64,000 nucleotides of DNA from CBFHOS01 sp965657645 (GTDB lineage Bacteria; Pseudomonadota; Alphaproteobacteria; Puniceispirillales; Puniceispirillaceae), in contig CBFHOS010000007.1 in the NCBI GenBank assembly GCA_965657645.1, positions 13,707 to 77,706 of the forward strand, read 5' to 3'. The notes beneath the pieces were generated by a model. The model searched no databases, was not told where the DNA came from, and saw nothing but the letters and a program-made list of their open reading frames with translations. Made by a program: the position numbers and the translations under genes. Below are positions 7,779-17,640 of this stretch, one piece after another. The stretch's first letter is position 1. Each line of letters opens with the position of its first letter.

Positions 7779-9197
7779 CTATGCTAAGCTGGAGATGTAG
7801 CGGAATAGTGCCCGCAATCCCATAGCCTCACCACCCTTTGGTCGGCCCGGACGTGATCCCAAATTCCACGCCATAACATCGACATGCGCCCAGTTGCTAT
7901 CACGACCAGCAAACCGGCGCAGGAACAAGGCGGCGGTAATCGCCCCGCCATATCCAGACGGTCCTGTGCTCGATAAGGTGACATAGCCCGCATCCAGATG
8001 ACGTTCGTAATCGTCAAATAGCGGCAGGCGCCATAGCGCGTCATCGGCGTCGTTACTGGCCGCGATAATATCCGCGGCGGTCGCATCATCATTTGCAAAC
8101 AGGGCCGGTAGTTCAGTGCCAAGCGCAACCCGCGCCGCGCCGGTCAATGTCGCAAAATCAATCAGGAAATCGGGCTCTTCTTCAAGTGCCAGCGTAAGGG
8201 CATCGGCTAGTACAAGTCGCCCTTCGGCGTCGGTATTGCCGACCTCAACCTTTAGACCGGCGCGCGTGTCGATCACATCCAGAGGACGCATGGCCCGATC
8301 TGAAACTGCGTTTTCTGCCGCCGGAATTAATATGCGGAGCTGGATATTGCTATTGGCGATCATCAATGCCGCGGCCAGTCCAAGCACGATTGCCGACCCG
8401 CCCATATCCTTTTTCATCATCTCCATCGCTTTTGATGGCTTAAGATCAAGGCCGCCCGAATCAAAGGTAATGCCCTTGCCGACGAGGGTGATTTTCGGCC
8501 CCTTTTTGCCCCAGCGCATATCGATCAAACGGGGTGCTATTTCCGCCGCGCGGCCAACAATATCAATCGCCGGAAAATCATTCGCAAGCGTCTCGCCCAT
8601 CGTTACGTCGATACGGGCACCTGTCGCATCGGCCAGACCCCGCGCCGCATCCTCTAGCCCTTGCGGATTCATGTGGTTTGGTGGGGTGTTGATCATATCG
8701 CGACACAGAACAATACCCTGAACAATGCCGGTAATGCGCTCTATCATGCCTTTTTTGGAGGCCGCTTTGGGTAGGATCAATGCCGATAGTGGCCGCGCTG
8801 GCGTTGCATTGCGGTAGGTGTCGAAATGGTAATGCGACAACCCCCACCCGATAATGATTTGTTCTAGCGTCTCGCCCGATCCGGAAAAATCATCGAGTGA
8901 CCAATGCCCAGCCGGAAGTGCCGCGGCGATGGCGGCGGCGTTCCAGATCGGTGTATCGCCAATGATACCAATTGCCGAGCCAAGACCATTCGCGCCATCA
9001 GGTAAACATAAAGCCGCTCCTGCTTTGGCAACAAAGCCTTGCGCCGCGATCCAGCTTTCATGCGCCGCACCCGCCCCATCGCGCCATTCCTGCCAGTCTG
9101 CCATTTCGATTATATGCAGTGGAATTACCGTGTTGTCGGCGTCCAAGCTGTCCGCAGTTACAAGCCCAAGGGCGGCAATCGGGGTTAGGTCTGTCAT
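7779..9197 (-). CDS. M17 family leucyl aminopeptidase
   Basis: Cytosolic two-metal aminopeptidase, 472 residues. The catalytic C-terminal domain shows the metal/catalytic segment VGKGITFDSGGLDLKPS, a second lysine segment MMKKDMGG, and NTDAEGRLVLADAL. The N-terminal domain is divergent, as in the PepA/PepB group. It probably releases N-terminal residues during peptide turnover. ATG at 9197 follows an AAGGAAG; the TTG three bases earlier is a less likely start. Convergent with ghrA. Confidence 0.92.
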   Translation of the reverse strand: MTDLTPIAALGLVTADSLDADNTVIPLHIIEMADWQEWRDGAGAAHESWIAAQGFVAKAGAALCLPDGANGLGSAIGIIGDTPIWNAAAIAAALPAGHWSLDDFSGSGETLEQIIIGWGLSHYHFDTYRNATPARPLSALILPKAASKKGMIERITGIVQGIVLCRDMINTPPNHMNPQGLEDAARGLADATGARIDVTMGETLANDFPAIDIVGRAAEIAPRLIDMRWGKKGPKITLVGKGITFDSGGLDLKPSKAMEMMKKDMGGSAIVLGLAAALMIANSNIQLRILIPAAENAVSDRAMRPLDVIDTRAGLKVEVGNTDAEGRLVLADALTLALEEEPDFLIDFATLTGAARVALGTELPALFANDDATAADIIAASNDADDALWRLPLFDDYERHLDAGYVTLSSTGPSGYGGAITAALFLRRFAGRDSNWAHVDVMAWNLGSRPGRPKGGEAMGLRALFRYISSLA

Positions 9198-9254
9198 CAA
9201 ATCTTCCTTAATATCTCGGCATGTTTCCAGATTTCTGGTGTTATCTAGCTGGTC

Positions 9255-10721
9255 TTAGGCGGTGATCATCTGGCGTATCCGGCCAATCTGTGCCCATAGC
9301 GCAAAGCCCCGCACCAACAGATAGATATTAAACGCCGCCAGCAATCCAGCAACCCCAAACGGCGCGATAAACCAAATCACCGTGGCAAAGATCAGGCTCG
9401 CCACAATCATTCCATTGCGCATTTCCCGGCCTTTGGTTGCCCCGACGAACACGCCATCCATCTGCATCGCAAGAACCATCGCCGGTGCCATTAGCGCAAC
9501 CCAGATCCAATGCGACAAGATCAATTCAGCCAGCGGTTGCTGGGTTGTGAGGGTGGCAACTATCGGCTCGCTAAACAGCCAGATAACCGCACCGATTGCC
9601 AATGATGAGGCAAAGGCCATGATGTTAGAGCGATACACCACGAGATTGAACATCGCCTTGTTGCGCATCCCCACAGCCTCGCCAACCAACGCCTCTGCGG
9701 CATGGGCAAAGCCATCAATGCCAAAACAAATCAAGCCAAACACGACCATCGCCAACTGCACCGCGGCCAAATTCAAATCACCATGAATGGCCGCTTGGTT
9801 TAACAGCAACGCCTCACAGCCAAGCAATAATAAAGTGCGGATCAACAGATCACGGCCAAGTTTGAAAAATTGGGTGAAAGCGATCAGGTTAAACCATGCG
9901 GGCCGGCGTCTGAAAATCCGGCCAAGAATACCGCGAAACGCGACCCGCCATTGCCACCACACCATGCCGAGCGTGACGACAAAGCCAATCCATTGCGCCG
10001 CCACCGAGGCCAGTGCCACGCCCTCGATCTTCATCCCAAGGCCCATTACAAAATAGATATTCAGCACCAGATTACCGATATTGACGATCAATAGCTGGGC
10101 CATGCCAAGGCGCATTTGCTGGCGTCCAAATAGGCATCCCAGCAACACCATATTAGCCAAGCCAGCAGGCAGGGCATACATCCGAACGCCAACATAGACA
10201 TTCATCAGCGATTCAACTTTCGGGCTGGCGGCAAGGGCAAAATTGCTAAGGGCAAGCGTCAATGGGACCGCCGCAATCGCAACCAGCCCCATGATCATCG
10301 CCATGAAAATGCCGCGAATGAAAATATTCTCGATCTCGGTTTCGTCCTTGCGCCCATGCGCCTGTGCCACCAGTCCGGTGGAACAAAGCCGTAAAAAGCC
10401 AAAGCCGTAATAGATAAAATTGAACACCAAAGCGCCAAGCGCAACGCCGCCGATATAGGCCGGATCAGGCATCCGCCCCATCATCGCCGTATCAACCGCG
10501 CTAACCAGTGGGACCGTTATATTAGCGAGAAAAATCGGCCATGAAATAGACCATATATGGCGCCAACTCGTATGTGCTTTAACGAGGGCGTCTTGACCGT
10601 TATTTTTGGCATTTTTGGCAGTTTTGGCAGTTTTGCCCGTTTTGCCCGTTCTGGTGGTCGTTTCTGTGGTCGTTTCTGTGGTTAATTCATTACCCACCTG
10701 ATTTCCCTCATTTTGCCGCAT
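9255..10721 (-). CDS. MATE family efflux transporter, DinF-like
   Basis: Multidrug and toxin extrusion transporter of about 12 membrane helices, 488 residues. The transport domain begins near residue 52 (WRHIWSISWPIFLANITVPL) and contains DTAMMGRMPDPAYIGG, typical of the DinF branch. The first ~45 residues are hydrophilic and repetitive (TETTTETTT, then GKTGKTAKTAKNAKN), encoded by 9-12-bp tandem repeats at about 10600-10685; this is not part of the family fold. An internal GTG (10697) behind GAGG is an alternative start. Substrate unknown; these pumps use Na+ or H+. Confidence 0.9.
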   Translation of the reverse strand: MRQNEGNQVGNELTTETTTETTTRTGKTGKTAKTAKNAKNNGQDALVKAHTSWRHIWSISWPIFLANITVPLVSAVDTAMMGRMPDPAYIGGVALGALVFNFIYYGFGFLRLCSTGLVAQAHGRKDETEIENIFIRGIFMAMIMGLVAIAAVPLTLALSNFALAASPKVESLMNVYVGVRMYALPAGLANMVLLGCLFGRQQMRLGMAQLLIVNIGNLVLNIYFVMGLGMKIEGVALASVAAQWIGFVVTLGMVWWQWRVAFRGILGRIFRRRPAWFNLIAFTQFFKLGRDLLIRTLLLLGCEALLLNQAAIHGDLNLAAVQLAMVVFGLICFGIDGFAHAAEALVGEAVGMRNKAMFNLVVYRSNIMAFASSLAIGAVIWLFSEPIVATLTTQQPLAELILSHWIWVALMAPAMVLAMQMDGVFVGATKGREMRNGMIVASLIFATVIWFIAPFGVAGLLAAFNIYLLVRGFALWAQIGRIRQMITA

Positions 10722-10879
10722 TAGCCCATTTGGATGATATGTCGGTCACGCTAGGGCAATCCCTCGTCAATTGATATAGCAAACCAGACGGAAAAATGCT
10801 TTAACCAACCGTGGTCGGCACATTGCGATTATCGGTCGGTGAATGTGGATAATGAATTGCGTTAGGGCGGGGAATTGCG

Positions 10880-12562
10880 TTGGCATTTCTGAACAAAAAA
10901 TCAGCTTTGCTCATGCTTCTTGCGATCTTGGGGCTTGGGGTTTTAATCGGCCACCATACCTTGCCGCCAATGGACCGTGACGAGTCACGTTTTGCCCAAG
11001 CCAGCAAACAGATGGTGACCTCCGGCGATTATGTAACAGTCCGATTCCAACAGGATTTGCGGGCAAAAAAACCGGCGGGCATTTACTGGCTGCAATCGGC
11101 GAGCGCCGCGCTGTTTGGTGTCGATGATATCGCATCCTACCGCCTACCTAGTTTGATCGCGGTACTACTCACGGTTTTTGGCACCTATCGATTGGCTAGC
11201 TATATTTACAAACCACCGCGTGCGCTATTGGCGGCGGCGACCCTTGGTGCGTCGGTGTTGGTTGTGGCCGAGGCGCATCTGGCGAAAACTGATTCGGTGC
11301 TGATGCTGTGTTGTTTCATCCAGCAATTTGCGTTGATGCTGATTTACCGTTCATGGCAACAGGACCGCCCCGAAAATAGGCAACATTATCTGGTGTTCTG
11401 GCTGGCGCTGGGCGTGGGGATCATGATTAAGGGGCCGATTGCGCCAATGCTGGCGATCACCACGCTTGTTGCATTATGCCTCTGGCACCGCTCGGTAACA
11501 TGGTTGCGGCGGTTGCATATTGCGCGTGGTTTGCTGATCGTTGCGCTGGTGACATTGCCGTGGGCGATCCTCGTGAGTTTGGCGACTGATGGCGCCTTTT
11601 TGCAAATTGCCTTTAATGCCGATTTCATGGCCAAGGTGAAAACCGTTCAAGAATCACATGGCGCGCCGATCGGAACCTACTTCGTGCTCGCCGCCGTTCT
11701 GCTATGGCCCGGTATGTTATTATTGCCGCGTACCCTAGCCCAGATGCCGACCTTATTGGCGCATATCGAAACACGCTTTTTGCTGGCGTGGATTGTGCCG
11801 TTCTGGGTGGTGATAGAATTTATTCCCACCAAATTACCACATTATCCATTGCCGGTATTTCCGGCGCTGGCGGTGTTGCTTGTCTGCGCTGTGAATAGTC
11901 CGATCGCGGGTAAGGTCGCCGGCAATTTGCGCGAAAAAGTACAATATTTTGCCACCATCATTACGGAATATGCGTTGCTTGCCATTGGCGTTTTGTTGGC
12001 TGGCATGCTGGTGTGGGGCGCGGTCCAATTGGGCGGCAATACCGGCGGCAGAGCCTTTGCCTTTGCGGTCATCGGCGGGTTGGTTGCCGGTGTGGCCATA
12101 TGGCAGGGCATTTTATGGCACCAGCGCGGCGGCGTGGTTTTGTTTGGCGGCATGCTTTTGGCTGGCTTGGCCTTTCATTTTATCCTGCTTGGCGGATTAA
12201 CGCCGTCACTATCGCGGATCCATCTTTCGACGGCGATTACAGAGATCATGGAAGAGAGTAAAATCACCGCGCCAGTCATTGCCGCCGCTGGCTATCATGA
12301 ACCGTCTTTGGTGTTCCTGACCAAGGGTGATGTGTTGTTGCTGGATGGCCGTGAGGCGGCGTTATTTCTGGCTGAGGCACCCGGCTCACTGGCGATTGTC
12401 GAACAACGCCAACAAAGTCTCTTTTTGGAAACAGCAAAGGGTATTAACCTGACCTTAAAGCCACCACAGCAGGTCATTGGGGTTAATATCTCAAAGGGGC
12501 AGGATGTGTTAATCTGGCTTTATCAGGCAGAGACGTTTGACGGCGCTAGCCCAAGCGGTTAA
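10880..12562 (+). CDS. GT39-type (ArnT-like) integral membrane glycosyltransferase
   Basis: 560 residues with many membrane helices. The first periplasmic loop carries the diagnostic PPMDRDESRFAQASKQMV (the DE catalytic pair of the PMT/ArnT superfamily) and FQQDLRAKKPAGIYWL. Such enzymes transfer a sugar from undecaprenyl phosphate to lipid A or another acceptor at the periplasmic face. TTG start by frame. It is the first of three genes (GT39, GT2, LAB_N) that together resemble aminoarabinose or galacturonic acid lipid A decoration systems (ArnT/ArnC, RgtA-E). The sugar is not predictable. Confidence 0.87.
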   Translation: MAFLNKKSALLMLLAILGLGVLIGHHTLPPMDRDESRFAQASKQMVTSGDYVTVRFQQDLRAKKPAGIYWLQSASAALFGVDDIASYRLPSLIAVLLTVFGTYRLASYIYKPPRALLAAATLGASVLVVAEAHLAKTDSVLMLCCFIQQFALMLIYRSWQQDRPENRQHYLVFWLALGVGIMIKGPIAPMLAITTLVALCLWHRSVTWLRRLHIARGLLIVALVTLPWAILVSLATDGAFLQIAFNADFMAKVKTVQESHGAPIGTYFVLAAVLLWPGMLLLPRTLAQMPTLLAHIETRFLLAWIVPFWVVIEFIPTKLPHYPLPVFPALAVLLVCAVNSPIAGKVAGNLREKVQYFATIITEYALLAIGVLLAGMLVWGAVQLGGNTGGRAFAFAVIGGLVAGVAIWQGILWHQRGGVVLFGGMLLAGLAFHFILLGGLTPSLSRIHLSTAITEIMEESKITAPVIAAAGYHEPSLVFLTKGDVLLLDGREAALFLAEAPGSLAIVEQRQQSLFLETAKGINLTLKPPQQVIGVNISKGQDVLIWLYQAETFDGASPSG

Positions 12563-12615
12563 AGAAAGGCACGCATTTCGTTACCGCACCATGTTAGGTG
12601 CTTTGGGAATTCCTT

Positions 12616-13497
12616 ATGGCAGCCAGTAAAAAATCAGCCCCAGCTAAATCCGCATCCAAGCAAGCGACACCTGATGTCACAATTTTGGTGCCGGTGATGA
12701 ACGAGGCAGGCAATATCCGCCCATTGATTGATGAAATCTGTGAGGCCTTTGCCGGTCGTGCGTTTGAGATCATCTATATTGACGATGCCAGTAATGATGC
12801 CAGCCCCGAAGAGTTGGCTATGGCGATGGCCGACATCAAACAATTGCGGGTTCTGCGCCATGAAAACCGCGCCGGACAAAGCGCCGCCATTCGCTCTGGT
12901 CTTTTACAGGCACGCGGCGCCTTGATTGCGGTGCTGGATGGTGATGGCCAGAACGTACCGAGCGATCTGCCCAATTTGGAAAAGGCGTTGCTGGAACAAT
13001 CACCGGCGCTGGGCATGGCGGCTGGCATTAGGGCCAAGCGTCAGGATAGCCCGCTTCGGTTATTGGCATCGCGTGGGGCCAAATGGATCCGCGCTGGATT
13101 GCTTGGTGACACCCATCCAGATAGTGGTTGCGGAATTAAAATCCTGCACCGTGAGCTGTTTTTACAATTGCCGTTCTTTAATCACATGCACCGTTTTATG
13201 CCTAGCCTAGTGCGCCGCCATGGTGGTTTTGTTACTGGGGTATCAGTGGCGCATCGTCCACGCATTCAAGGTACGTCAAAATATAAAATTCTGGACCGTC
13301 TATTGGTCGGCATTTCCGATGTATTGGGAGTGATCTGGCTCCTGCGCCGCGCCCCAAAGAGTGGCATGGTAACGGAAATGGCCCAACCGAAAGCCCAACC
13401 GAAAGCCCAACCGAAAGCCAAGCCAAAAGCCCAGCCAAAAGCCAAGGCCAAGCCCAAGCCCAAGGCGAAGGCTTCTGGTAAAGCGAAAAAGAATTAG
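12616..13497 (+). CDS. Family 2 glycosyltransferase, polyprenyl-phosphate sugar synthase type
   Basis: 293 residues. GT-A fold with VTILVPVMNEAGNIRPLIDE, IIYIDDASNDAS, the DXD-like LDGDGQNVPSDL, and HPDSGCGIKILHRE. The pattern is that of ArnC/DPM1-like enzymes that load a sugar on undecaprenyl phosphate, which would supply the upstream GT39. It lacks the C-terminal membrane helices of ArnC. Instead, residues from about 255 on are a basic tail of QPKA/KPKA repeats encoded by 12-bp tandem units (13381-13475), which could bind the anionic membrane surface. The ATG at 12616 removes six upstream codons. Confidence 0.88.
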   Translation: MAASKKSAPAKSASKQATPDVTILVPVMNEAGNIRPLIDEICEAFAGRAFEIIYIDDASNDASPEELAMAMADIKQLRVLRHENRAGQSAAIRSGLLQARGALIAVLDGDGQNVPSDLPNLEKALLEQSPALGMAAGIRAKRQDSPLRLLASRGAKWIRAGLLGDTHPDSGCGIKILHRELFLQLPFFNHMHRFMPSLVRRHGGFVTGVSVAHRPRIQGTSKYKILDRLLVGISDVLGVIWLLRRAPKSGMVTEMAQPKAQPKAQPKAKPKAQPKAKAKPKPKAKASGKAKKN

Positions 13498-13508
13498 GGA
13501 CCCTGCGG

Positions 13509-13895
13509 ATGATTGAATTTCTATCAATGCAGATCGAGGCGGTGGCGCGGATGATTGCCGTGGCGCTGGTGACCTTAATTCCAATTTTGCCTGATAGTCT
13601 GGTTGAACATCCCGAACAGATTATGATCATCGTTGGCTTTGCCGGTCAGGGATTGTTTGCCATGCGGTTTATTCTGCAATGGCTGTCATCTGAGAAACAG
13701 GCAAAGTCAGTTATTCCGGTGGCGTTCTGGTATTTCTCGATTGGTGGCGGCACGGTGCTATTGCTCTATGCAATCTGGCGTCAGGATCCGGTGATCATGT
13801 GGGGCCAGGGTCTTGGCCTGTTTATCTATCTGCGCAATTTATATTTTGTGCACCGGACCAATCGCACCGAGTCGAAAACTGGCGGCAACGATTAA
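13509..13895 (+). CDS. Lipid-A-disaccharide synthase N-terminal-domain (LAB_N) membrane protein
   Basis: 128 residues with three to four membrane helices. The segment GQGLFAMRFILQWLSSEKQ followed by IPVAFWYFSIGGG and LGLFIYLRNLYFV is the LAB_N signature. These small SMR-like proteins commonly accompany polyprenyl-sugar GT2 and GT39 genes and are suspected flippases for undecaprenyl-linked sugars; that role is inference. Begins 12 bp after the GT2 stop, so it is part of the same operon. Confidence 0.88.
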   Translation: MIEFLSMQIEAVARMIAVALVTLIPILPDSLVEHPEQIMIIVGFAGQGLFAMRFILQWLSSEKQAKSVIPVAFWYFSIGGGTVLLLYAIWRQDPVIMWGQGLGLFIYLRNLYFVHRTNRTESKTGGND

Positions 13896-13910
13896 TCCCT
13901 AATTATCTGA

Positions 13911-14330
13911 CTAGAGGCTGGTTTCGCCCATCGCCATGATGATTGCCCATTCATCGGGCGTCACCGCGGTAACCGATAGCCGTCCTTGCCGAACAAGGGC
14001 CATTTGTGCCAGCCGTTCATCAGCCTTAATCGCACCAAGCGTCACCGGTTTTGCCAAGGTTTTAACCGCCTTTACCGTTACCATGCCAAAGCGCCCGCTT
14101 TGATCGCTGGGATCGGGGTGATAGAGCGCGCATACCTCGACCACGCCAACAATCTGTTTTTCGTTAACCGAATGATAAAAGAACGCCAGATCGCCAAGCG
14201 CCATGGCTTTCATATTGTTTGATGCTTGGTGGTTGCGCACGCCATCCCACCCTTCACCGGTCTCGCCGCGGGCTAGTTGGTCCTGCCATGACCAGCTCGA
14301 TGGTTCAGATTTCATTAGCCAATAGTTCAT
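13911..14330 (-). CDS. EVE domain protein
   Basis: 139 residues, all EVE domain: YWLMKSEPSSWSW at the start, EGWDGVRNHQASNNM, DLAFFYHS and VGVVEV. EVE is a PUA-like fold thought to recognise modified bases in RNA or DNA. Standalone EVE genes of this size are common in Proteobacteria. Convergent with the LAB_N gene; separate from gpsA by 55 bp. Function unproven. Confidence 0.92.
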   Translation of the reverse strand: MNYWLMKSEPSSWSWQDQLARGETGEGWDGVRNHQASNNMKAMALGDLAFFYHSVNEKQIVGVVEVCALYHPDPSDQSGRFGMVTVKAVKTLAKPVTLGAIKADERLAQMALVRQGRLSVTAVTPDEWAIIMAMGETSL

Positions 14331-14385
14331 ATGATCTAACCCCCCGCCTTTTTTGGTGCCCGCCTTTATTATAGGGGTCGGGGCC

Positions 14386-15354
14386 CTATTCGGTGCCGAC
14401 TTTACGTGCCAGCAAGCTGGCGACCACGCTGGCTAGATTGTCACCGTGATTAACCACGCGGTCAACCGCATTGGTAATTGGCATGTCTATGCCGATGCTG
14501 GCGGCGCGGGCGGCAAGGGCCGCTACACTATGACGTCCCTCGGCCAATTTACCATCGGGGCTTATGCCCTCACCAAGGGCAATGCCATAGGCCATATTGC
14601 GCGAATGCGGACCGGCGCAGGTAAGGGCGAGATCGCCAACCCCGGATAGGCCGTACATCGTTTGGGCCTGTCCCCCCATCGCCACGGCAAAGCGCGTCAT
14701 CTCCGACAGGCCTCTGGTTAGAATGGCAGCTTTAGCATTGTCACCAAGCCCAAGCCCGACCGCACAGCCAGAGGCGATCGCAACAACATTTTTAACCGCC
14801 CCACCAACGGCAACCCCGATAGGGTCATCATTGCCATAAAGCCGGATATTACCGCCCGTAAACGCCTGTTGTAGCATGCTGATGGTTGGCTGGTGGATAG
14901 AGGCGGCCGTTACCGCGGCGGGCTTGCCCATGAGAACTTCATCGGCAAAGCTCGGGCCAGAGAAAATCACCACCGGAAAATCAGGCAAATGGACTGCCGC
15001 TACCTCGGTTAGAATTTGCCCCGATTGCGGCCCCGCAACCAACCCTTTGGCGCATAGAATGACCGGCGTTCCGGGGCGTGCATTGGCGGCAATCTTTGCA
15101 AAACTATCAATTGTCGCCGATACCGGAACAACAACAAAAATACTATCCGCTTTGGTTAGACATTGTTCATCCATGGTCGCGGCCAAGGGGGCGACAGGCG
15201 CTATATCTGGGTGTTGTCGGCATATACCTGTAGCCAAGGCGGCAATGGTTTCCTCGGCGCGTACCAGCATTGTGACCGATTGCCCGGCCCGCATGAGCGC
15301 CGCGCCAATGGCACTGCCCCAGCTACCCCCACCGATAATCACATGTTCAATCAT
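14386..15354 (-). CDS. gpsA: NAD(P)H-dependent glycerol-3-phosphate dehydrogenase
   Basis: 322 residues. Makes sn-glycerol 3-phosphate from dihydroxyacetone phosphate for phospholipid synthesis. The N-terminal dinucleotide site reads IIGGGSWGSAIGAAL, followed by ILCAKGL, FSGPSFADEV and the catalytic-lysine region GAVKNVVAIASG. It lies just downstream of tsaD on the same strand (32 bp), a known alphaproteobacterial pairing. Confidence 0.96.
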   Translation of the reverse strand: MIEHVIIGGGSWGSAIGAALMRAGQSVTMLVRAEETIAALATGICRQHPDIAPVAPLAATMDEQCLTKADSIFVVVPVSATIDSFAKIAANARPGTPVILCAKGLVAGPQSGQILTEVAAVHLPDFPVVIFSGPSFADEVLMGKPAAVTAASIHQPTISMLQQAFTGGNIRLYGNDDPIGVAVGGAVKNVVAIASGCAVGLGLGDNAKAAILTRGLSEMTRFAVAMGGQAQTMYGLSGVGDLALTCAGPHSRNMAYGIALGEGISPDGKLAEGRHSVAALAARAASIGIDMPITNAVDRVVNHGDNLASVVASLLARKVGTE

Positions 15355-15386
15355 AGACTTCCAAGCCTCAAATTAGGCGTTACAAT

Positions 15387-16442
15387 TTAGGCGCGAACCC
15401 CGCGGCCGGGTGGCGGCGCGGCGTTTGGATCAAGTGGCCAGCGCGGCCGCGGCGCAAAATCTAGATCATCAGGCTGGTCGCGCCGTTCCATCGCCGCCCA
15501 TGCAATCATCGCCGCATTATCGGTGCAAAGGGCCGAAGGCGGCACAGAGATCGCAAAACCGGCGGCTGTGGCACTGTCAGATAGGCGTGCAAACACTGTT
15601 TTATTCGCCGCAACACCGCCCGCAATAACCAAAGTTGTTGGCCCATGCGCATCGGCAAATCGCGCCATTGCCCGCTTGCATCGATCGGCGAGACAATCGG
15701 CAATGGCGGCTTGCAGGCTGGCGGCAAGATCATTGACCGGCGCCTTGTCCGCCCCGCCGAGTTGCTCATACCGATTGGCCAACGCAGTTTTTAATCCGGA
15801 GAATGAAAAGTGACAATGATCGGCCCCGCGCAATGGACGCGGTAATTGGATTGATTTTGGATCGCCAGTGCGTGCCGCCTGTTCAATAGCAGGTCCACCC
15901 GGATAGCCAAGACCCATGATTTTGGCGCTCTTGTCAAAGGCCTCACCGGCGGCATCATCCATTGTTGTGCCATAGCGTTCATACTGGCTAACGCCGGTCA
16001 CTGCCAGCAATTGCGTATGCCCGCCCGACACCAATAAAAGCAAATAGGGAAAGTCGATATCATCTGCTAGTCGCCCTGATAGGGCGTGGCCCTCAAGATG
16101 ATTGACCGCGTAATAGGGGATGTTGCGCGCCGCCGCGATTGCCTTTGCGCTCATCGTGCCAACCAGAACACCGCCAATAAGGCCGGGGCCACCTGTTGCC
16201 GCAACGCCATCGATATCGGCCATGGTCTTGCCCGCGGTCTTTAGCGCCGCGGTGATCACCTCATCGATCATATCGAGATGCGCTCTTGCCGCGACCTCTG
16301 GGACAACCCCGCCATGCGCCGCATGGGTTGGCGCTTGGCTGGCAATTTCATTTGCCAAAATGGTCTTGTCATCGGTAACCAGCGCCGCCGCGGTTTCATC
16401 GCAGCTACTCTCAATACCAAGGATCAAATGTGTTTGGCCCAT
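15387..16442 (-). CDS. tsaD: tRNA N6-adenosine threonylcarbamoyltransferase
   Basis: 351 residues; the universal enzyme that transfers threonylcarbamoyl to A37 of ANN-decoding tRNAs. Begins with LILGIESSCDETAAALV. The iron-binding HLEGH motif and LLVSGGHTQL are present, followed by GEAFDKSAKIMGLGYPGGP and the ATP-site VIAGGVAANK. Divergent from hemC, with 185 bp between the start codons that should hold both promoters. Confidence 0.97.
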   Translation of the reverse strand: MGQTHLILGIESSCDETAAALVTDDKTILANEIASQAPTHAAHGGVVPEVAARAHLDMIDEVITAALKTAGKTMADIDGVAATGGPGLIGGVLVGTMSAKAIAAARNIPYYAVNHLEGHALSGRLADDIDFPYLLLLVSGGHTQLLAVTGVSQYERYGTTMDDAAGEAFDKSAKIMGLGYPGGPAIEQAARTGDPKSIQLPRPLRGADHCHFSFSGLKTALANRYEQLGGADKAPVNDLAASLQAAIADCLADRCKRAMARFADAHGPTTLVIAGGVAANKTVFARLSDSATAAGFAISVPPSALCTDNAAMIAWAAMERRDQPDDLDFAPRPRWPLDPNAAPPPGRGVRA

Positions 16443-16627
16443 TTCATTATCGCCCGTTATTTGCGCATCTGATTTGTCTGTTGGGCGGAGCTTACTGCAA
16501 CGAAGCTGGCGGGGTAAACAAAATCCACCCCCCGAAACAATCCAAAACCGCTCAATTAGGCATTTTTCGTGACTGTTACTAGCTTTTGTTTTGCAAAAAT
16601 AGCGCGGTGGTTATACAACCTCGCCTC

Positions 16628-17563
16628 ATGGACCCTGAAATGCTCATTTTTGATTCTGCCCCGTTAATTCTGGCAAGCCGCGCTTCGCAACTGGCCTTGG
16701 CCCAGGCGCGTCTTGTGCAAGGGTCTCTTGGACCGGTCGCGAGCGACATTCTGGCATTGACGACCAAGGGCGATCAGGTGCTTGACCGATCGCTGGCCGA
16801 TGCTGGTGGCAAAGGGCTGTTTATCAAAGAGCTAGAGCGCGCATTATTGGCCGGTGAGTGCGATGCAGCGATCCATTCGATGAAAGATATGGAAACGCAT
16901 TTTGCCGATGGCACGCAGATCACCGCGGTATTGCCGCGTGAAGACCGGCGCGATGCGTTGCTTGGTGGCTATGAGACATTGGCTGATCTGCCAGCTGGCG
17001 CGGTTGTTGGTACGGCCTCGGTGCGGCGCAAGGCGCTGGTATTACATTATCGCCCTGATGTGACGGTTAAATTGCTACGCGGCAACGTCAATCGGCGTGT
17101 CGCGGCGCTCGAGGCTGGTGAATATGATGCCATCATTCTCGCTGTTGCTGGTTTGAAACGGCTTAATTTGCAAGTCACCTATCACCCGCTGGAAGAGAGC
17201 ATTATGCCAACTGCGGCGGCGCAAGGTGCGTTGGCCGTACAGACCCGCGTTCTGGATAATGAGCGTAATAAGGCCGCCGCCGCCGCTCTGGCACCGCTAA
17301 ATTGCGCCCGTACATTGGCCGAGGTGACGGCAGAGCGAGCGATGCTTGGGTTTCTTGATGGGTCTTGTCACACCCCAATTGCCGCCAGCGCCCGAATCGA
17401 TGATGACAATGTGCTGACGCTTGATGGGATGATCTTGTCTAGTGACGGTTCTAGTGCCCATCGTGACACGATCTCTGGCGCGGCTGAAAAGGCTAGCGAG
17501 CTTGGCGCCCAATTGGCCGAAACTTTGCTGGCAAAAGCTGGCGGCCGCTCGTTTTTGGCCTAA
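16628..17563 (+). CDS. hemC: Hydroxymethylbilane synthase (porphobilinogen deaminase)
   Basis: 311 residues from the ATG at 16628 (another at 16640). Polymerises four porphobilinogens in haem synthesis. Visible are LILASRASQLALAQ, the catalytic KGLFIKELE, IHSMKDM, RRKALVLHYRPDV, RGNVNRRVAALE, and the cysteine that carries the dipyrromethane cofactor in DGSCHTPIAA. The frame extends 14 codons upstream but the extension is unlike the family. Confidence 0.96.
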   Translation: MDPEMLIFDSAPLILASRASQLALAQARLVQGSLGPVASDILALTTKGDQVLDRSLADAGGKGLFIKELERALLAGECDAAIHSMKDMETHFADGTQITAVLPREDRRDALLGGYETLADLPAGAVVGTASVRRKALVLHYRPDVTVKLLRGNVNRRVAALEAGEYDAIILAVAGLKRLNLQVTYHPLEESIMPTAAAQGALAVQTRVLDNERNKAAAAALAPLNCARTLAEVTAERAMLGFLDGSCHTPIAASARIDDDNVLTLDGMILSSDGSSAHRDTISGAAEKASELGAQLAETLLAKAGGRSFLA

Positions 17564-17640
17564 GTCATTTCTCGCCTAGGGATGTTTCCGGCCTAGGGCT
17601 TACCTTCACCTATCTATTGGTTGTGTGTTAGCATCCATTC

